DNA from: Stagonosporopsis chrysanthemi | Lineage: Eukaryota > Ascomycota > Dothideomycetes > Pleosporales > Didymellaceae | DNA: 35,827 nucleotides | NCBI GenBank assembly: GCA_022560025.1 | Contig: JAFISE010000251.1 | Coordinates: forward strand, 1-35,827 | Direction: 5' to 3' | In this document: in pieces, positions 11,301 through 23,096 of the stretch | Layout of the letters: the number at the start of each line of letters is the position of its first letter | Numbering within the stretch: position 1 is the first letter of the stretch | The notes under the pieces: generated by a model | Databases searched by the model: none | What the model was told of the DNA's origin: nothing | Seen by the model: only the letters and a program-made list of their open reading frames with translations | Translations under genes and position numbers: made by a program

Positions 11301-11435
11301 GAGGCTGTTTTAAATAGCGGGATGGAGGCTGGAGAGCACGAGATTAAGGTATGGTTGCTTGAGCCTGGTGTAGTACTACAGAGGCTTATTGTGGATACTG
11401 GTGGACTTAAGACAAGCGCGCTTGGACCACTTTAA
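8367..11435 (+). CDS. Secreted glycoside hydrolase family 115, xylan alpha-1,2-glucuronidase
   Basis: GH115 enzymes remove (4-O-methyl)glucuronic acid side chains from glucuronoxylan outside the cell. The start at 8367 gives a signal peptide, MLSLMSLSCLLAAAGSAQA. Five exons join in frame to 956 aa, the normal family size: 8367-8570, 8622-8902, 8955-9555, 9606-9890 and 9936-11435. Family hallmarks: DRRGAIYGLYDISEQMGVSPWYWWADVP, YRGFFINDE (about 190-198), GNYIWPAMWGKSF (231-243), GTSHHEPM (262-269), DDVTLLWTDDN (376-386), GAGVYYHFDYVGGPRNYKW, and a long beta-rich C-terminal region. Introns are 51, 52, 50 and 45 nt. The third (9556-9605) begins AAG|GCAAGT and is a GC-AG intron; no GT alternative preserves the conserved LYK-EVIEYY join. 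An oddity is Gln rather than the more usual Trp after SEKE. The gene appears intact and functional. Confidence 0.95.
9556..9605 (+). other. GC-AG intron 3 of the GH115 gene
   Basis: The donor AAG|GCAAGT matches the extended consensus typical of GC-AG introns. A CTGAT branch site sits 13-18 nt before the AAAG acceptor. Splicing here restores the conserved ...WVLYK|EVIEYYASGM... sequence in phase 0. Confidence 0.85.
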
Positions 11436-12518
11436 AGCCTACGGGTTTACGGGTTATTTTCAGTATGAATATTAAGTAGTTAAGGCTGTAATTCTTTAAT
11501 ATTTTAAGTTTCTCACAAGAATTATAAGAGTAAAGTTTAATCAATGCACTGCCCTCTATTTCTAGGACAGCTCATGAGACAGGGCGCATAGCAGATGAGC
11601 GTTCCACACTCTGTTCATAAAATTGCAGCCGCATATGACGCAAACCGAACCTTGCCATGAGCCCGCACCATTACCTGTTGAAAGGTCATACTAGGGATTC
11701 AGCAGGCAGGGTTGTACGGCTGGTAGAGCATCGCGGACTAAAGTGAATCCAGAGACATTCACCTCAGAGTGACGCTAATCTGACTTGTCCATCGAATGCT
11801 CTATTTCCACGCAGACTCATTTTCCATTTTTTATAGGCGTATAGTATAGTTATGCTTTCCCTTCCAGCTAGTGCAATCCCTGAGAGTTGCAACACAGCGT
11901 GCCAGACTATGCTTTCCCAACATCTCAGGTCATGGCTACAGCAACGTACGATGTGCCTTTGGCGTCTTTGTCCTCCTGAATGTGAAGTGTGCTTTGTTCA
12001 TGTAGTATGTTAGTTTTCAGTTCATTCTGACTTGGGGATTATCAATTGGTTGATACCTACTAGTCGCGTTTTCTGTGTGCTTTGGAAAGACATCCGACTC
12101 CACCAAAATTGCGCTCACTGTCTCTGTTTCTACTACCTCTTCCCTTATACGAAAATTTTTCGTGAACATTTCCCTTCTCGGGATATATTTCAATGTGCGC
12201 AAATTGAATTCGACTTCATTCAGCAATCTGGATCTTGAGAGGACATATCATAGCAGAATATGTTGCGGTGCAAGTCGGCCCTACAGGCCTTGATCGTCAC
12301 TCCTGTGACTCTCCTGGACTAGCACGTCTTAGAGCATGTATATATTGATGCTCCTTAGCTAGCAAGTAACACAAGCGCAGTTTTCCATCATTTTCAGCAG
12401 CTGCTTACGCTGCAACAGAATATCTATACCCAAGAGATGCAATCTGGTTCTGGTAGCAGTGTCATGCCTTATAGGTGAGAGAATTATCAAGTTTCTATAT
12501 CTACTGAGTTATTGTAAA
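11436..12518. other. Intergenic region between convergent genes
   Basis: This 1.08-kb gap separates the 3' ends of the GH115 gene (+) and the F-box/LRR-like gene (-). AT-rich sequence just after 11435 (for example TTTAATATTTTAAG near 11495) could serve 3' end formation. No coding, RNA or repeat feature could be supported. Confidence 0.5.
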
Positions 12519-14294
12519 CTACTCTGCTTCGAAAAAGAGATCCTCATCGAGTGGAGGCAGGCTGTACCACTCTAGTTCGCCACGAACTTCCCATCTTTTA
12601 CCGCGCTTATTACCGCTATACGCATTCCTTCTGAGCTGCAGCTTTGTGTACATCATCCATGGCTGTGCTCGGTCCTGGTAACCCGTGCGGGACAAGAAGA
12701 GGGTGAGTCGCTGCAGCGTGTCTTGCTGTGACTCGGAGATGACTTCTGCTATGCTGATTGCAGCAGTGACAGACTGCTTCTTGTTGAGCGGTGGGGGTGT
12801 GATAGTCCCCATCATATCTTGTACCAGTTCGTTGCTAAACTCTGAAGCCTCGTCTGGGATATGCAGGTAGAGGTCGAGTTGCTCGATTCCTATGCTGGAC
12901 AGCACTAAGAGGTGTTTTGCATCTATCTGGTAAGCACGATTAATGCTTTGCGTAATCATTCAGGAGAGCAGGACTCACGTTTGTGTTACAAGGTGCGTCC
13001 CAACCAAGTCGCTCGAGCTTAGGGAATGTCGCCGCAATCATCTCAAGACGGCTCAAGTCCATGTGCATATGCCTGTAGTATCTTCCCAAGGTCGGCTCAA
13101 AGATTAATGTCTTCAGTGTGTTCTTGTGCTGCTTGATGGCGGGCCAAAGGTCATCGATGCCTTGCTGCGCTTGCGCCAGGCCAAGGTGATGAAGGAATTC
13201 GAGAGACTCAATGAACCTCTTTGCGGAGTCCATGGCACCCTCTACTGCTCCAAAATGCAATGTATTCAAATTCGGAAGAATGCTTTCGAAAGATGTAAAG
13301 AAGGCCACTGGATTGTCTTTCCCAAAGTCAAGTTTGCGCAATCGAGAGGGTTCGATGGAGCTATGGAACATGCGACAATACTCCGCATCCCAGATATATG
13401 TTGATCTTCCCCAGGGATGCAAATGTTGAATACTCAGTTCCTCTAGTCGGGGTAGACGCAAGCCAGACTCAAGATCTAGGCGCGGCAACTTCTCTGGTTC
13501 GGTGTCAGGTACAACCTTGTTGCCGTAGTAGTCATCACCATCTTCCAGGCTCTGAAGCCGAAGAAACCGCACATTGCCACCAGCTTTCAAAGCATGGGTG
13601 AGCCGAGGCCATTCAGACCGGCAGGGTTGGGCGGGTTGGTAGCCCCGAGCGTAGACCATGTACGTCAGACCGACCAAGAGAGGAGATGATAGAAGCCTCA
13701 CGTCCATTTGACGATTCGCAAATTCCTTTACATTCTGACGATCAATGACGGAGACGTAAATTTCAAGCTCCGGCCAAGTTTTATGAATCTTATCGAAGAC
13801 TGCGCGAGACATGTGGGTGGAAGTTTCCCAGCTGCAAAGGTCAGCTTCGACTCAGTTTTTCGGTCTTCGTGTCAAAAGACTCACTGTACCGTATTCAGAT
13901 TGCCACAAAGGGCAATCCTGTCAAGTATCATAAGTAGATCTTCGGGATGGACATCATTTCTGACAGTGATATCGCGAACGTAGCTCGCCGCCTCGCAATT
14001 TTGCTCGTCACGAAACTTCCTGACAAGTTCTTCGTAAATCTCCTGTTTTCGGATTTCTTCAGAAGCGCAGTCCAGAATAACGGTTCGGTAAAGAGAAGGC
14101 ATTGCAGCATCATGCAGTGTCCTTGATGGATGTGCCAAGTTGAGAACGCCTGAAGGGTGACCTTCTATGAGTTCGGACAGAGCAAGTCGATTGGCGTCCT
14201 CAGAAACAACATTCAAGCTGATTGTTTGATTTGTACTGCTACCTGAAAGCGTGGAAATAGCGCTGTTGGCAGCGCAAGTATCCTGACTGAACAT
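12519..14294 (-). CDS. F-box/LRR-like hypothetical protein
   Basis: Three exons (14294-13885, 13831-12979, 12926-12519) join in frame to 556 aa. Intron 1 (13884-13832, 53 nt) is GTGAGT...GCTGAC...TTGCAG; intron 2 (12978-12927, 52 nt) is GTGAGT...TTACCAG. Residues about 35-75, ending LHDAAMPSLYRTVIL, resemble the start of fungal F-box-type proteins, which often read 'r.l...a.p.LYr.v.l', though the F-box itself is weak. The rest has irregular leucine-rich units: VRFLRLQSLED, LPRLEELSIQHL, RLRKLDFG, LPNLNTLHFGAV, LEFLHHLGLA, LKTLIFEP, FPKLERLGW and IEQLDLYLHI. A substrate-adaptor role in SCF ubiquitin ligases is possible by family analogy only. The C-terminus (LQRLTLFLSRTG... to FEAE) is acidic. 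No signal peptide or membrane segment is seen. Confidence 0.75.
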
Positions 14295-15540
14295 TGTGAG
14301 TAAGGTGCTGAGAGTCTATTGTAATTTGGCCGGAAAATAAAGCGTGGCGTAGCCTCAAGGGCACCAAGATAGACACAGTTCAGGCAGAAATCATTCACTA
14401 ATTGATGCCCCGCCGTTAGCCGTAACTAAAAGTAGGACCCATCCTGCATTGGGGGTCTAAACTCCGTTATCTCACGCTGATCTTTACACCTGAGTACGCA
14501 CAGAATGTGTAGTACACGTACCAGCATCATGTGAAAGCCTCTTTCGATGAGAAGGATATCAATAATCCCAATCTTCATAGCCATAGCTAGTGACGCACTT
14601 GTAGATTCTTTGACACAGTATTCTGTGTCTACGATGGTCCTTGACGCAAGCATCTGCTTATCACCGATAATCCGCCCATCGGACTCTTGTGGTTTCAACT
14701 AAAGACAATGACATGGAATCAGCAGCTTGAATGCGTTGAATGAGGTACAAGGGGGTGTCAGATCGGATAAGAATGACAGGGGTTTGTGGCGCATCCTCAT
14801 ATATTATCGGACGTTCTGCGAGAAAGACAAGTTCTAGAGCCTACACCAGGGAAACCAATCGGTATTATACTCCGCAATAGTCTCAGCAGATGTCGGTGAG
14901 ATCATGGAACGACTCGCCTATTGAGGCGATTGAGGGTCAAGTGGAACAAGGGCTACTAGAGTTGATACGCCGAATTCTCCGCTCAGGCGGCAAGAGAAAT
15001 CTCTGTATTCTTACCACTAGCAACGGCTGGAGACATTGGTGTACCAAGTCCAGATGATCGATGACGTGATCGGTAGAGTCTACTAATTGCCGCGTACGGC
15101 AGAATTCTGCCTTGCGATGCAGTGTGCCTTGCCAGTATCGCCGAGACTAGTATCTTCGCAATACCACCAAAGCAACGCTATCGTGACATCCTAGTTATGC
15201 AGATTCTTGAAGTAAATTTTTGAAAAGTACAAAATAGGACTACGGATACAGATACTAGAAGATCTGTCACCAGCAGGACCTTGAGAATGTCCGTTTAGTA
15301 TGTGCTGAAACATAATTTCATCATAAAGACACAGCCCACAGTCATGGGTGGTGACCCAAATGTATAACAAACACACCGGTGTTCATTGATCTAATTCGAT
15401 CTCTTTTGCAACAAGCTGATCGTCACGAAGATAGAGCCGAGACACCGGGCAATTGACGAAAGGATGCACAGCTAACGCGCCCTCCGAGAAAAGCCCTGCT
15501 GAAGGCCAAGATCAATTAGGGATTATTACCAGCTGAGAAG
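14295..15540. other. Intergenic region with a short gene relic
   Basis: This region separates the divergent F-box-like and secreted-protein genes. Apart from the NACHT-like fragment at 14890-15057, no gene is supported. A 90-aa minus frame at 14426-14698 has no recognisable content. Confidence 0.45.
14890..15057 (+). pseudogene. Possible NACHT NTPase fragment
   Basis: A 55-codon frame reads DSPIEAIEGQVEQGLL, then LELIRRILRSGGKRN, then LCILTTSNG. The spacing resembles the Walker B-to-'TSR' segment of fungal NACHT/ankyrin proteins (an acidic run, then a leucine-rich helix of the ELL.LIR.I type, then NLxILxTSR). No Walker A, no ankyrin repeats and no flanking exons were seen, so this could only be a fragment. 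The match is by pattern memory and is weak. Confidence 0.3.
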
Positions 15541-15548
15541 TATAAAAG
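15541..15548 (+). promoter_or_regulatory. TATA box of the cysteine-rich secreted protein gene
   Basis: TATAAAAG lies 83 bp upstream of the ATG at 15624. A pyrimidine-rich leader (around 15575-15600) lies between them, consistent with a short 5' UTR. Confidence 0.6.
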
Positions 15549-15623
15549 CACTGTAGAAGCGTGTTACTCTGATTCATTATCCTCCTGCTTCTTCCGGCTA
15601 AATCTCACTGAGTCAAAGTTATT

Positions 15624-16277
15624 ATGTTCTCTAGTCGTCTCTGGTTTGCAGCTATGCTTGCACGTCTTTCCTATACTCTTGCTACACCCACTTTTATTCC
15701 GCGTGGCGCTACGGACACGTTTGGAGACTACACTGGCTCTGTCTCTTCGTATGCTGATGGCAGCGGCACCTATGTCCGTTCGGAGGATGTGCACACTTAC
15801 GGCAGTCGTACCAAGTGCTGGACCGACCTGTTCTACATTTCTACGTCTACCCAAGACACGCCTTATACGCGCGAAGGCAGCATCGACTGTGCCTCGTCAT
15901 CTTCCTGCAACGCAGGTATCGACTCGGGCGTGCAAACATGCACCGAGTGGAGCATCTCTGTCAAGTCGGACCTCACCATACCCCTACTCAAGGCAATTAC
16001 TGCCTCAGTAGGTATAACCTACACCCACGGTGAATCCAAGTGTAGCTCTATCACGTCGTCGAAAAGGTGTTTCTGGGATGATGAAAAGTGTCATGCCATT
16101 TGGAGTCGCACGAGAGTGAACATTAACCATGGCTACATCCGCAGGCGCTGCGATTTCCAAGATGGCAAGGGCGATCAAACGGTGTGGAGTAAGGACTTTG
16201 ATGTCAATGAACAGGCAAGCGATGTAAGCTTAGGTTGTAACGCAAGCTGTGACGCAATAGCCTACCCTTCTGCATAG
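15624..16277 (+). CDS. Secreted cysteine-rich protein, candidate effector
   Basis: This single-exon gene encodes 217 aa. The N-terminus (MFSSRLWFAAMLARLSYTLA) looks like a signal peptide; Met11 (15654) is a possible alternative start. Ten cysteines lie in the mature part: one in KCWTD, three around DCASSSSCNAG and TCTEW, one in SKCSS, two in RCFWDDEKC, one in RRCDF and two in GCNASC. The even number suggests up to five disulfides. The mature part is Ser/Thr rich and polar, and I do not recognise a named domain. Gene structure (TATA box, small, secreted, Cys-rich, alone beside a RIP-degraded block) is typical of pathogen or competition effectors, but function is inferred from context only. The frame is intact with normal base composition, so leakage of RIP from the adjacent block has not broken it. 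Confidence 0.75.
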   Translation: MFSSRLWFAAMLARLSYTLATPTFIPRGATDTFGDYTGSVSSYADGSGTYVRSEDVHTYGSRTKCWTDLFYISTSTQDTPYTREGSIDCASSSSCNAGIDSGVQTCTEWSISVKSDLTIPLLKAITASVGITYTHGESKCSSITSSKRCFWDDEKCHAIWSRTRVNINHGYIRRRCDFQDGKGDQTVWSKDFDVNEQASDVSLGCNASCDAIAYPSA

Positions 16278-16980
16278 ACGATTGAGGTTATATTAGGATA
16301 GTCAGCTGTAGCAACGTAGAAGACACTAGGGTACGCGTGCCGGAATAAATACACTACAAACGTGTAGTTTACACTACAACACTAAGTAAATAGAACTATT
16401 CTTACTGTATACTAGATCTTTTATATATAACTTTGATATAAATTATATATTACTTTCTTTAGCTTATAAAATTAAGCTTATATAAGTTAAAAGTATAAAA
16501 AACTTATATTAATTTATTGTTCTAAACTATATTAACCTAAAAAGAAAGTAATAGGATTTTTAAATATAAGTTTATAAAGTTCTAATACTAGTTTAATTAT
16601 ACTAATTTAGTGTATTTTCTTACTAAGGTAGTAGTTTTGTAAGTATAAGCTAACTTTTTCTTTAATATATCTAAAGCTTTACTAGACTAAAAAGTAGTTA
16701 AGATCTCTAGTAATTTATAAAGTCTATATTAAGATTATAGTTTAGATAAAGCTTATAAGTACTATTTAATTAGTTCTAAGAGATAAACATAGTAATAAGA
16801 AGTTAAAAAGTTTAAAAAGTTTATAGTAAAAAGTATATATATAATCTATTTATCTTAAAAGTAAATATTATAATTAGTAGTATAAAGTAAAATATTAAGC
16901 TTTTAAATTTAAGTAAGATCTAATAACTTAGATTATTACTTAGGTTTAATATAAACTATAAAAGTTTATATCTTTACTTA
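16278..16980. other. Boundary to the AT-rich, RIP-degraded block
   Basis: Composition shifts abruptly at about 16,390 from balanced to strongly A+T. Just before the shift, ACTACA-AACG-TGTAGT (about 16352-16367) forms a short hairpin followed by a second TACACTACAAC motif; this may be the decayed end of an element. Bases 16,390-16,980 are extremely AT-rich and show no recoverable coding sequence. Confidence 0.55.
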
Positions 16981-16985
16981 CTATA

Positions 16986-17109
16986 TATAAGAACAAGCTA
17001 AGTTCTTTAAGCCTATCTTATATTACCTAACAACTACCTAACTTAGATCTGTCTTCTAACTACTCCTTAGTACAGTCTTTTCTAAGCTTCTAGGTATAAA
17101 AAGAGAAGC
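16986..17109 (+). repeat. Element 2 left LTR, first part
   Basis: This matches the first 124 bp of the right LTR (30912 onward), with differences that appear to be transitions only. It ends in GAAGC (17105-17109), the target duplicated by element 1. Confidence 0.9.
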
Positions 17110-17632
17110 TGTTACAATCTTAAGAAATACTAAACGTACAGAAACAATTACAAGGTAATATAGCACAGTTAACCTATACAGGTTAAAGAATTATATATTA
17201 GCAATATTGTAAGGTTAGTAGTTATTAGTATAAGCGCAGGCTATTACGTAATATAATTAGTCTTAGCATAATTAGTACAATTAGTAATTAGTCTAATTAA
17301 TAATTAATAATCAGTGTAATTAATAATTACTGCAATTAGTAGTTTAACACTATTAATTACTCTGTATATCTCCTTAGTATATAGTTGTATAAGAACACAA
17401 CTACTAGAGTTTGTATTCAACCTAAGTAACAATCTAAGTTATTAGATCTTAACTCTAACCTTTAAGCTAGACAGTCTACTCTATACTACTTATTATTACT
17501 CTTACTTTTAAGACAGACAGATAGTATCTGTACTCTTTACTACAAACCTCCTTTAGCTTCTTGTTACTATATTTATCCTTAAGAACTAATTAAATAGTGC
17601 TTATAAGCTTTGCTTAAAGTACAACCTTAATA
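17110..17632 (+). repeat. Element 1 5' LTR
   Basis: 523 bp, the same length as the 3' LTR. It should have held the promoter and polyadenylation signals. The primer-binding site expected just after 17632 is not recognisable, probably because its TGG was mutated. Confidence 0.93.
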
Positions 17633-17649
17633 TTTTAAATACTTCTAAG

Positions 17650-18600
17650 ATGTCTACTACCTTAGAAAACTAAGCTACTCTAAGCAGCTCTAATAAAGCT
17701 CTACCTGTGTATAAAGTAGCTCTTAGAAGTAATGTAATCTCTGTTGCAAAGCCTAACTTCTACTGTAAAGACTGTAATAAGCTAGATAAATAGCTACTTT
17801 AGTAAGACTTGTTCTTTACCTTCTAAGAACAGAGTGTACTAGAAGTCTAGTAAGTTACTCTTATAGCTAGTTACATGTGTAACTAAGCTTTAAAGTAAAT
17901 TAAGCTATTCCTCTAGCAGTATACTGCAAGAGAAGCCCTAGACAAAGTTAACAAATAGATGCGCAATGTTAATAACTTTAAAGAAAAGATTAAGACTATC
18001 TTTAGAGTTATTAACAAACTAAGCATTGCCTAACGCAAGATTTAGTATATCTAATAGCAAGACTCTGCTGCAGACTACACTGCTAACTTTTAATAACTTG
18101 CAGCTAACACTAACTAAGATAACACTACTTTACTTACTATGTTTTAATAAAGCCTTAAGCTAAGAGTTAAGGAAGAACTAATATACAGCAGTATACAGCT
18201 TAACACTCTTAATATACTTATTTAAGAAACTATTAATATTAATAACTAACTTTATAAACTTAACTAAGAACTTAGTTATAGAATTTGTAACAGCTAACAA
18301 AACACGTTTACTACCTAACAATGCTAGCCCTAAAGAGGGAATAATAGCTTTTAACATAGGCAATAAAGAAGATAATATCTACCTAACACTTTACAACGTG
18401 TTTATATAAGAACTAGTAACTATTATAGCTCTAAAGCTATAAACCTCTCTAATCTTAACAAAGGGGCTAAGTGTTAAGACTATAAGAATAAGAGTAGTAA
18501 GAGAAGTAACAAGCCTTTAGTAACTTATTATAGCTGTAGTAAACAAGGCTACTATACTAGAGACTGCTAAAGCAAGAACAAAGTTACGCAGCAGCTTAAT
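17650..18600 (+). pseudogene. Element 1 Gag relic with zinc knuckle
   Basis: An ATG at 17650 starts a frame interrupted by many TAA/TAG. At about 17990-18190 it reads like the chromoviral Gag core: INKLSIA.RKI, then QDSAADYTANF, then TLLTMF, then LRVKEELI. A CCHC zinc knuckle follows at about 18526-18573 as Y-x2-C-x4-Y-x4-C (YYSC...GYYTRDC); its first Cys and its His have become Tyr. The frame shifts at least once between the two. Gag would have formed the virus-like particle. Confidence 0.8.
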
Positions 18601-21600
18601 ATACTTACTAGCAAGATAGACTCTGCTAATACTAGTAAATAGGAAATACTTACTAAAGACATAGAATGTCTTATAGAAGACTTAGAAACAGGATCTAGAA
18701 TAGATAATAAATATATTATACTTAATAAAAACTAACAAAGTGTTTAAAGTAGAGTACTTACACTATATAAGCTTAACAAGGTTATATACTAACTAGCACA
18801 GTAAGCAAAGAATATATACTAAAACCTAGCGTTTAAGAAAAACTATAATAGAATAATCTAAGTCTTAGACTAATAACTAAGAGAATAAGAACACTAGACT
18901 AGTATTGCTAACTATAAATCTAATAAATATATAGCATGCAATAAAGTAGTATACAACTAGAAGTATGCTTACAACAATAATATACTTAATATAGTAGATA
19001 ACAAGCTTAAAGTAGCTTGTATTAAGTTGTAGAAGTTACTCTAGCAACTTTTAACTAACTATACTAATATAATAACTTAAACCTAGACAGTAATACTTTT
19101 TTAAGTTTGCAAAAACTGCAAGAATACCTTAGTATCTATCTACTAGCTCTTAAAAACGCAAGACAAATAGCAAGTAGAATAGTTTAATAAATACTACTAC
19201 AATAATTATGCTATAACTGCTAAACTAAGACAATATAGCAAGAATGTGCAAAGCCTAGATAAGCTTAACTTTAACAGAGCCTTAGTATAACACAGCAGCC
19301 TACTACTAATATATATACTAGACTTACAGAACTTATAGTACTTTACTACTATATAGACTATATATAGTAATAATAGCTGCACAATATACTACAAAGACAA
19401 GCTCTATAGTAGATAGTTTCTTAGTACTAAAGACAAGTATTACAAGAAATAGCACAAATATACTAATAATATATATAAAACTTACTTCTAGGATAAATAA
19501 TAATAAAAACACTTTTTAAAAGAAAAGACAATATAATATATATACTTAAAATAGTTACTAGTTAATAAACACTGCTTAAACCTATATTAGCAGTAATGCT
19601 TATACTAAGACTGCAAGCTTTACAAAGAAGCTAAGATACAAAACAGATTTCTTAATCTATATAAAATAAACAGCAAGAAAGAGCTTTTTTTAGACGTATG
19701 CTAATATTAAGCACTAGGGATTAATCTATTAACTCTATTAAGACTAATTACCTTATTAGAATTCTTATTGTACTAAATAGCAGACAGATAATAGTAATAG
19801 TAGACTTAAGAGTATAAGAAAATTATATATCTTAAGCTGCTATTAATTATGCAAGTATAACAAAGTAAAAAAAGAATAAACTATACTCTTTACAAGTTGC
19901 TAATAGAGAACTAATACTAGGAGAATCCTTAGTAACCTATAAAGTAGTGCTACAACCTCTAAGAATACAAGATTACTATAAGTTAATAACTCTAGACATA
20001 TTAAGTATAGCTACCTATACTGTTATATTAAGACTACTATAGTTACAACGTTATAATCTATAGATAGATTAAGCACGTAGTAAGTTAACACTGTAAAAGA
20101 ACTGTACCTGTAGTACATTATAGTTAAAGCTTCTAAGAGCTCTAGAGTAGCTAAGAGATAAGAAAGAAATTAGTAATATCCTTTTAACTAAGACGTGCTA
20201 AACACAAGTAGTTAACTATATAGAGACTAACTAGCCCCTAGCTTATAAAGTAATAGTTAAAGAAAAGAGTACACTTCTTACTATCCTTAATATATACAGA
20301 CAGTACGCACAGATGTTTAAAGAAGAGCTTACAGCAAAAGCTCTGCCTAAGTATAAGCCTTAGGATTACGAGATTAAGCTCTAAGAAAGAAAGCAACTAA
20401 CTTTTAGGCTAATATATTAGTTATTAGAAAAAGAACTTAATATACTACATAAGTATATTATAGAGAACTTTAAAAAAGAATTTATTAGATAATTAGAATT
20501 ATCTACAAGGTACTCTGTTCTATTTGTACTAAAAAAAAATAGCAAGCTATAACTTTGCATTAACTTTAAAAAGCTTAACAATATTATAATTAAGAATTAG
20601 TATCTCTTACCTAATATAGCAGAACTACAGAACTAATTATAAAGAGCTTAGTACTTTACTATGTTAGATTTAAGAAGAGTATATAACCTTATCTATATAA
20701 AAAAAAGCAAAGAATAGAAGACAGCGTTTAGAATATAATATAGACTCTACAAGTACCTAGTTATGCTGTTTAGTCTAACAAACGCACTAGCTACATGCTA
20801 AGAGTTAATTAACAACGTCCTTAGGGCATATCTTAACAAGACAGTAGTAGTATACCTAGACAATATCTTAGTGTACTTAAAAACACTAAAAGAGCATATA
20901 CAACACGTTATAGAAGTGCTAGAATACTTAAAGAAAGCAGACTTCTAATTAAAACCTAAGAAGTGCAAGTAGTACAAGGAAGAAGTAGAATTCCTAAGGT
21001 TTATTATAAGACAATATAGAGTAAAGATAAGTAATACTAAGATAGACGTAGTAAAGAATTAGCTTACTTTAATAACAGTTAAAGAAATTTAAGAATTTCT
21101 TAGGTTTGTTAACTTTAACAGACGCTTTATTAAAGATTACTCTAAAAAGGCTTTGCTGCTTACAAAGCTTACGCAGAAGGATATACTCTTTAAATAGGAG
21201 AAAGTACAAGATAATATATTTAAGTTACTATAATAAGTATATATTAACTCTTTAATACTAATTATATTTAAGAGTAATAAGCTTATATAAATAGAAACAA
21301 ATGCCTTAGATTTAGTATTAGGAGTATATATTACACAGGAAAAGAATAGACAATAGCATCTAATTACCTATTACTTACGCAAGTTCTTAGGACTAGAAAA
21401 ACAATACAATATACACAATAAAGAACTATTAGCAATTGTCTTAGCCTTAGAATATTAGCAAGTATACGCAGAAAGCTGTTTAGAACTTATAATCTATACA
21501 GATTACAAGAACCTAGTATACTTTACTACTACTAAGGTCTTAAACAGGCAATAAGTAAGATAGTTAAAAATACTAAGACAGTACAAGTTTAAGATACTAT

Positions 21601-23070
21601 ATACTCTAAGCAAAGACAATAGCAGAGTAAACGCTCTTAGTAGAAGATACAACTTTACAAGAGAGAAAATAATTAATAAAGCTGCTATTTTAAGAATTAA
21701 CAAGGACAGATCCTTAGGACTATTATAACAGCTTAACCTAATTATGCAAGTTTAGAAGAAACAATATATACTAACTTAAGTACTAGACAAATTATAGATA
21801 AAGATTATAGAAGATTACTATAATAATATACTTTATAGATACCTAGGAATTACACGCACTATAGAACTTATTAGACAATACTACAAGTTTCTTAATATAA
21901 AAGACAAGGTTACTAAATATATTAAGAACTGTATTGCTTACTAGTAGAATAAGTACAGCACACACATAAAATATAGAAAGATATAAGCAATAGAGCTACT
22001 AACAGTACTATAGACAAATATTATAATAGATTTTATTATACAGCTACTTATATCTAAAGACCTTGTTATAAACTATAAATATAATTTAATATTTGTAGTA
22101 GTAGATAGATTTATAAAAGCTGCTAAGTTTATACTTTTTTAACACAGCTACACTGTAGAGCAGCTTATATAAGTATTTTTAGACAGGATTGTTTAACACT
22201 ATAGTATCTCTAAATTAATTATTAGCAATAAAGATAAGCTTTTTATATTAAACTTTTAGACAACGTTCTTTGTAGAAGTAAGAACTAAGAAGAAGCTTTT
22301 AACAGCTTATTACCTGTAAACAGACAGACAAACAGAATAAGTAAACTAGATAATAGAAATATATCTCTAAATATACTGCAATTAGCAGTAGAACAACTAG
22401 GTTTTACTCCTGCCTATAGTACAAATTGTATACAACAACAAGAAATTAAAAGTAACAAGCTATATACTGTTCTTTGCTAGCTATAGGTAACACTTAAATC
22501 TCTTTATACAAAGTCTTAAAAGTAATATCTAAATAGAATTAGTAATATCCTTAGTATAAAGACTAAAGGAAGTATATTAGAAATTGCTTAACAACATTAC
22601 TAAAGCTTAGTTATAAGCAATTTCTTATACAAATTAGAAAAGAAAAATAGTACCTTAGCTAAAGGAAAGAGATAAAGTATATCTCTTTACAAGAAACCTA
22701 CGCATATAAAGACTAACAAAGAAGCTAGACAAAGTTAAAGTTAGACTATTTTTTATTTTAAAGCAGATTAGTCTAGTTAACTACTAGCTAGACTTACTAA
22801 AAGACACAAAGATCTACCTAGTGTTCTATATATTGCTATTAGAACTAGCTAACCTAAGAACGCTGACTTAGAAAGACTTTTATTACTAAGCTAACAGTAA
22901 TAATAAGTAGGAAGTTAAGAAAATTATAAAATATTGCAAGAAAAGACGTAATAACAAGTACTTAGTTAAATAGTTAGGTTACCTAGATACAGAAAACATA
23001 TAGGAACTAGTAACCTACTTTATAAACTACTAGCAGATATTATAAGAATTTTAAAAGGCTAATTAAATAA
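18601..23070 (+). pseudogene. Element 1 Pol relic: RT, RNase H, integrase, chromodomain
   Basis: Reverse transcriptase lies at about 20450-20960: SVLFVLKKN, LCINFKKLNNI, FTMLDLRRVYNL, LVMLFSLTNALAT and VVYLDNILVY, where the catalytic YLDD has become YLDN. The RT connection follows, EFLRFVNFNRRFIKDYS. RNase H is at about 21290-21660: ETNALDLVLGVYITQEK, NIHNKELLAIV, IIYTDYKNL and VNALSRR. Integrase covers about 21840-22450: IIDFIIQLLIS, VVVDRFIKAAKF, SKLIISNKDKLF and TDRQTE. The chromodomain is at about 22911-23050, NNKYLVK.LGYLDTENI.E. The protease was not pinpointed. Boundaries are approximate because stops interrupt all parts. Confidence 0.92.
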
Positions 23071-23096
23071 TACTATATTAGAAGTTAACTAGTACT

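Noticed and set aside
12017..12293. Short overlapping frames on both strands
   Set aside because: Chance open frames in intergenic sequence; no motif, and no splice partners found.
14426..14698. 90-codon minus frame upstream of the F-box-like gene
   Set aside because: No domain, no homology recognised, and no plausible exon partner.
18178..21703. Two short minus-strand open frames (18178-18363, 21503-21703)
   Set aside because: They are antisense to the retrotransposon gag and RNase H relics and have low-complexity Leu/Ile-rich content.
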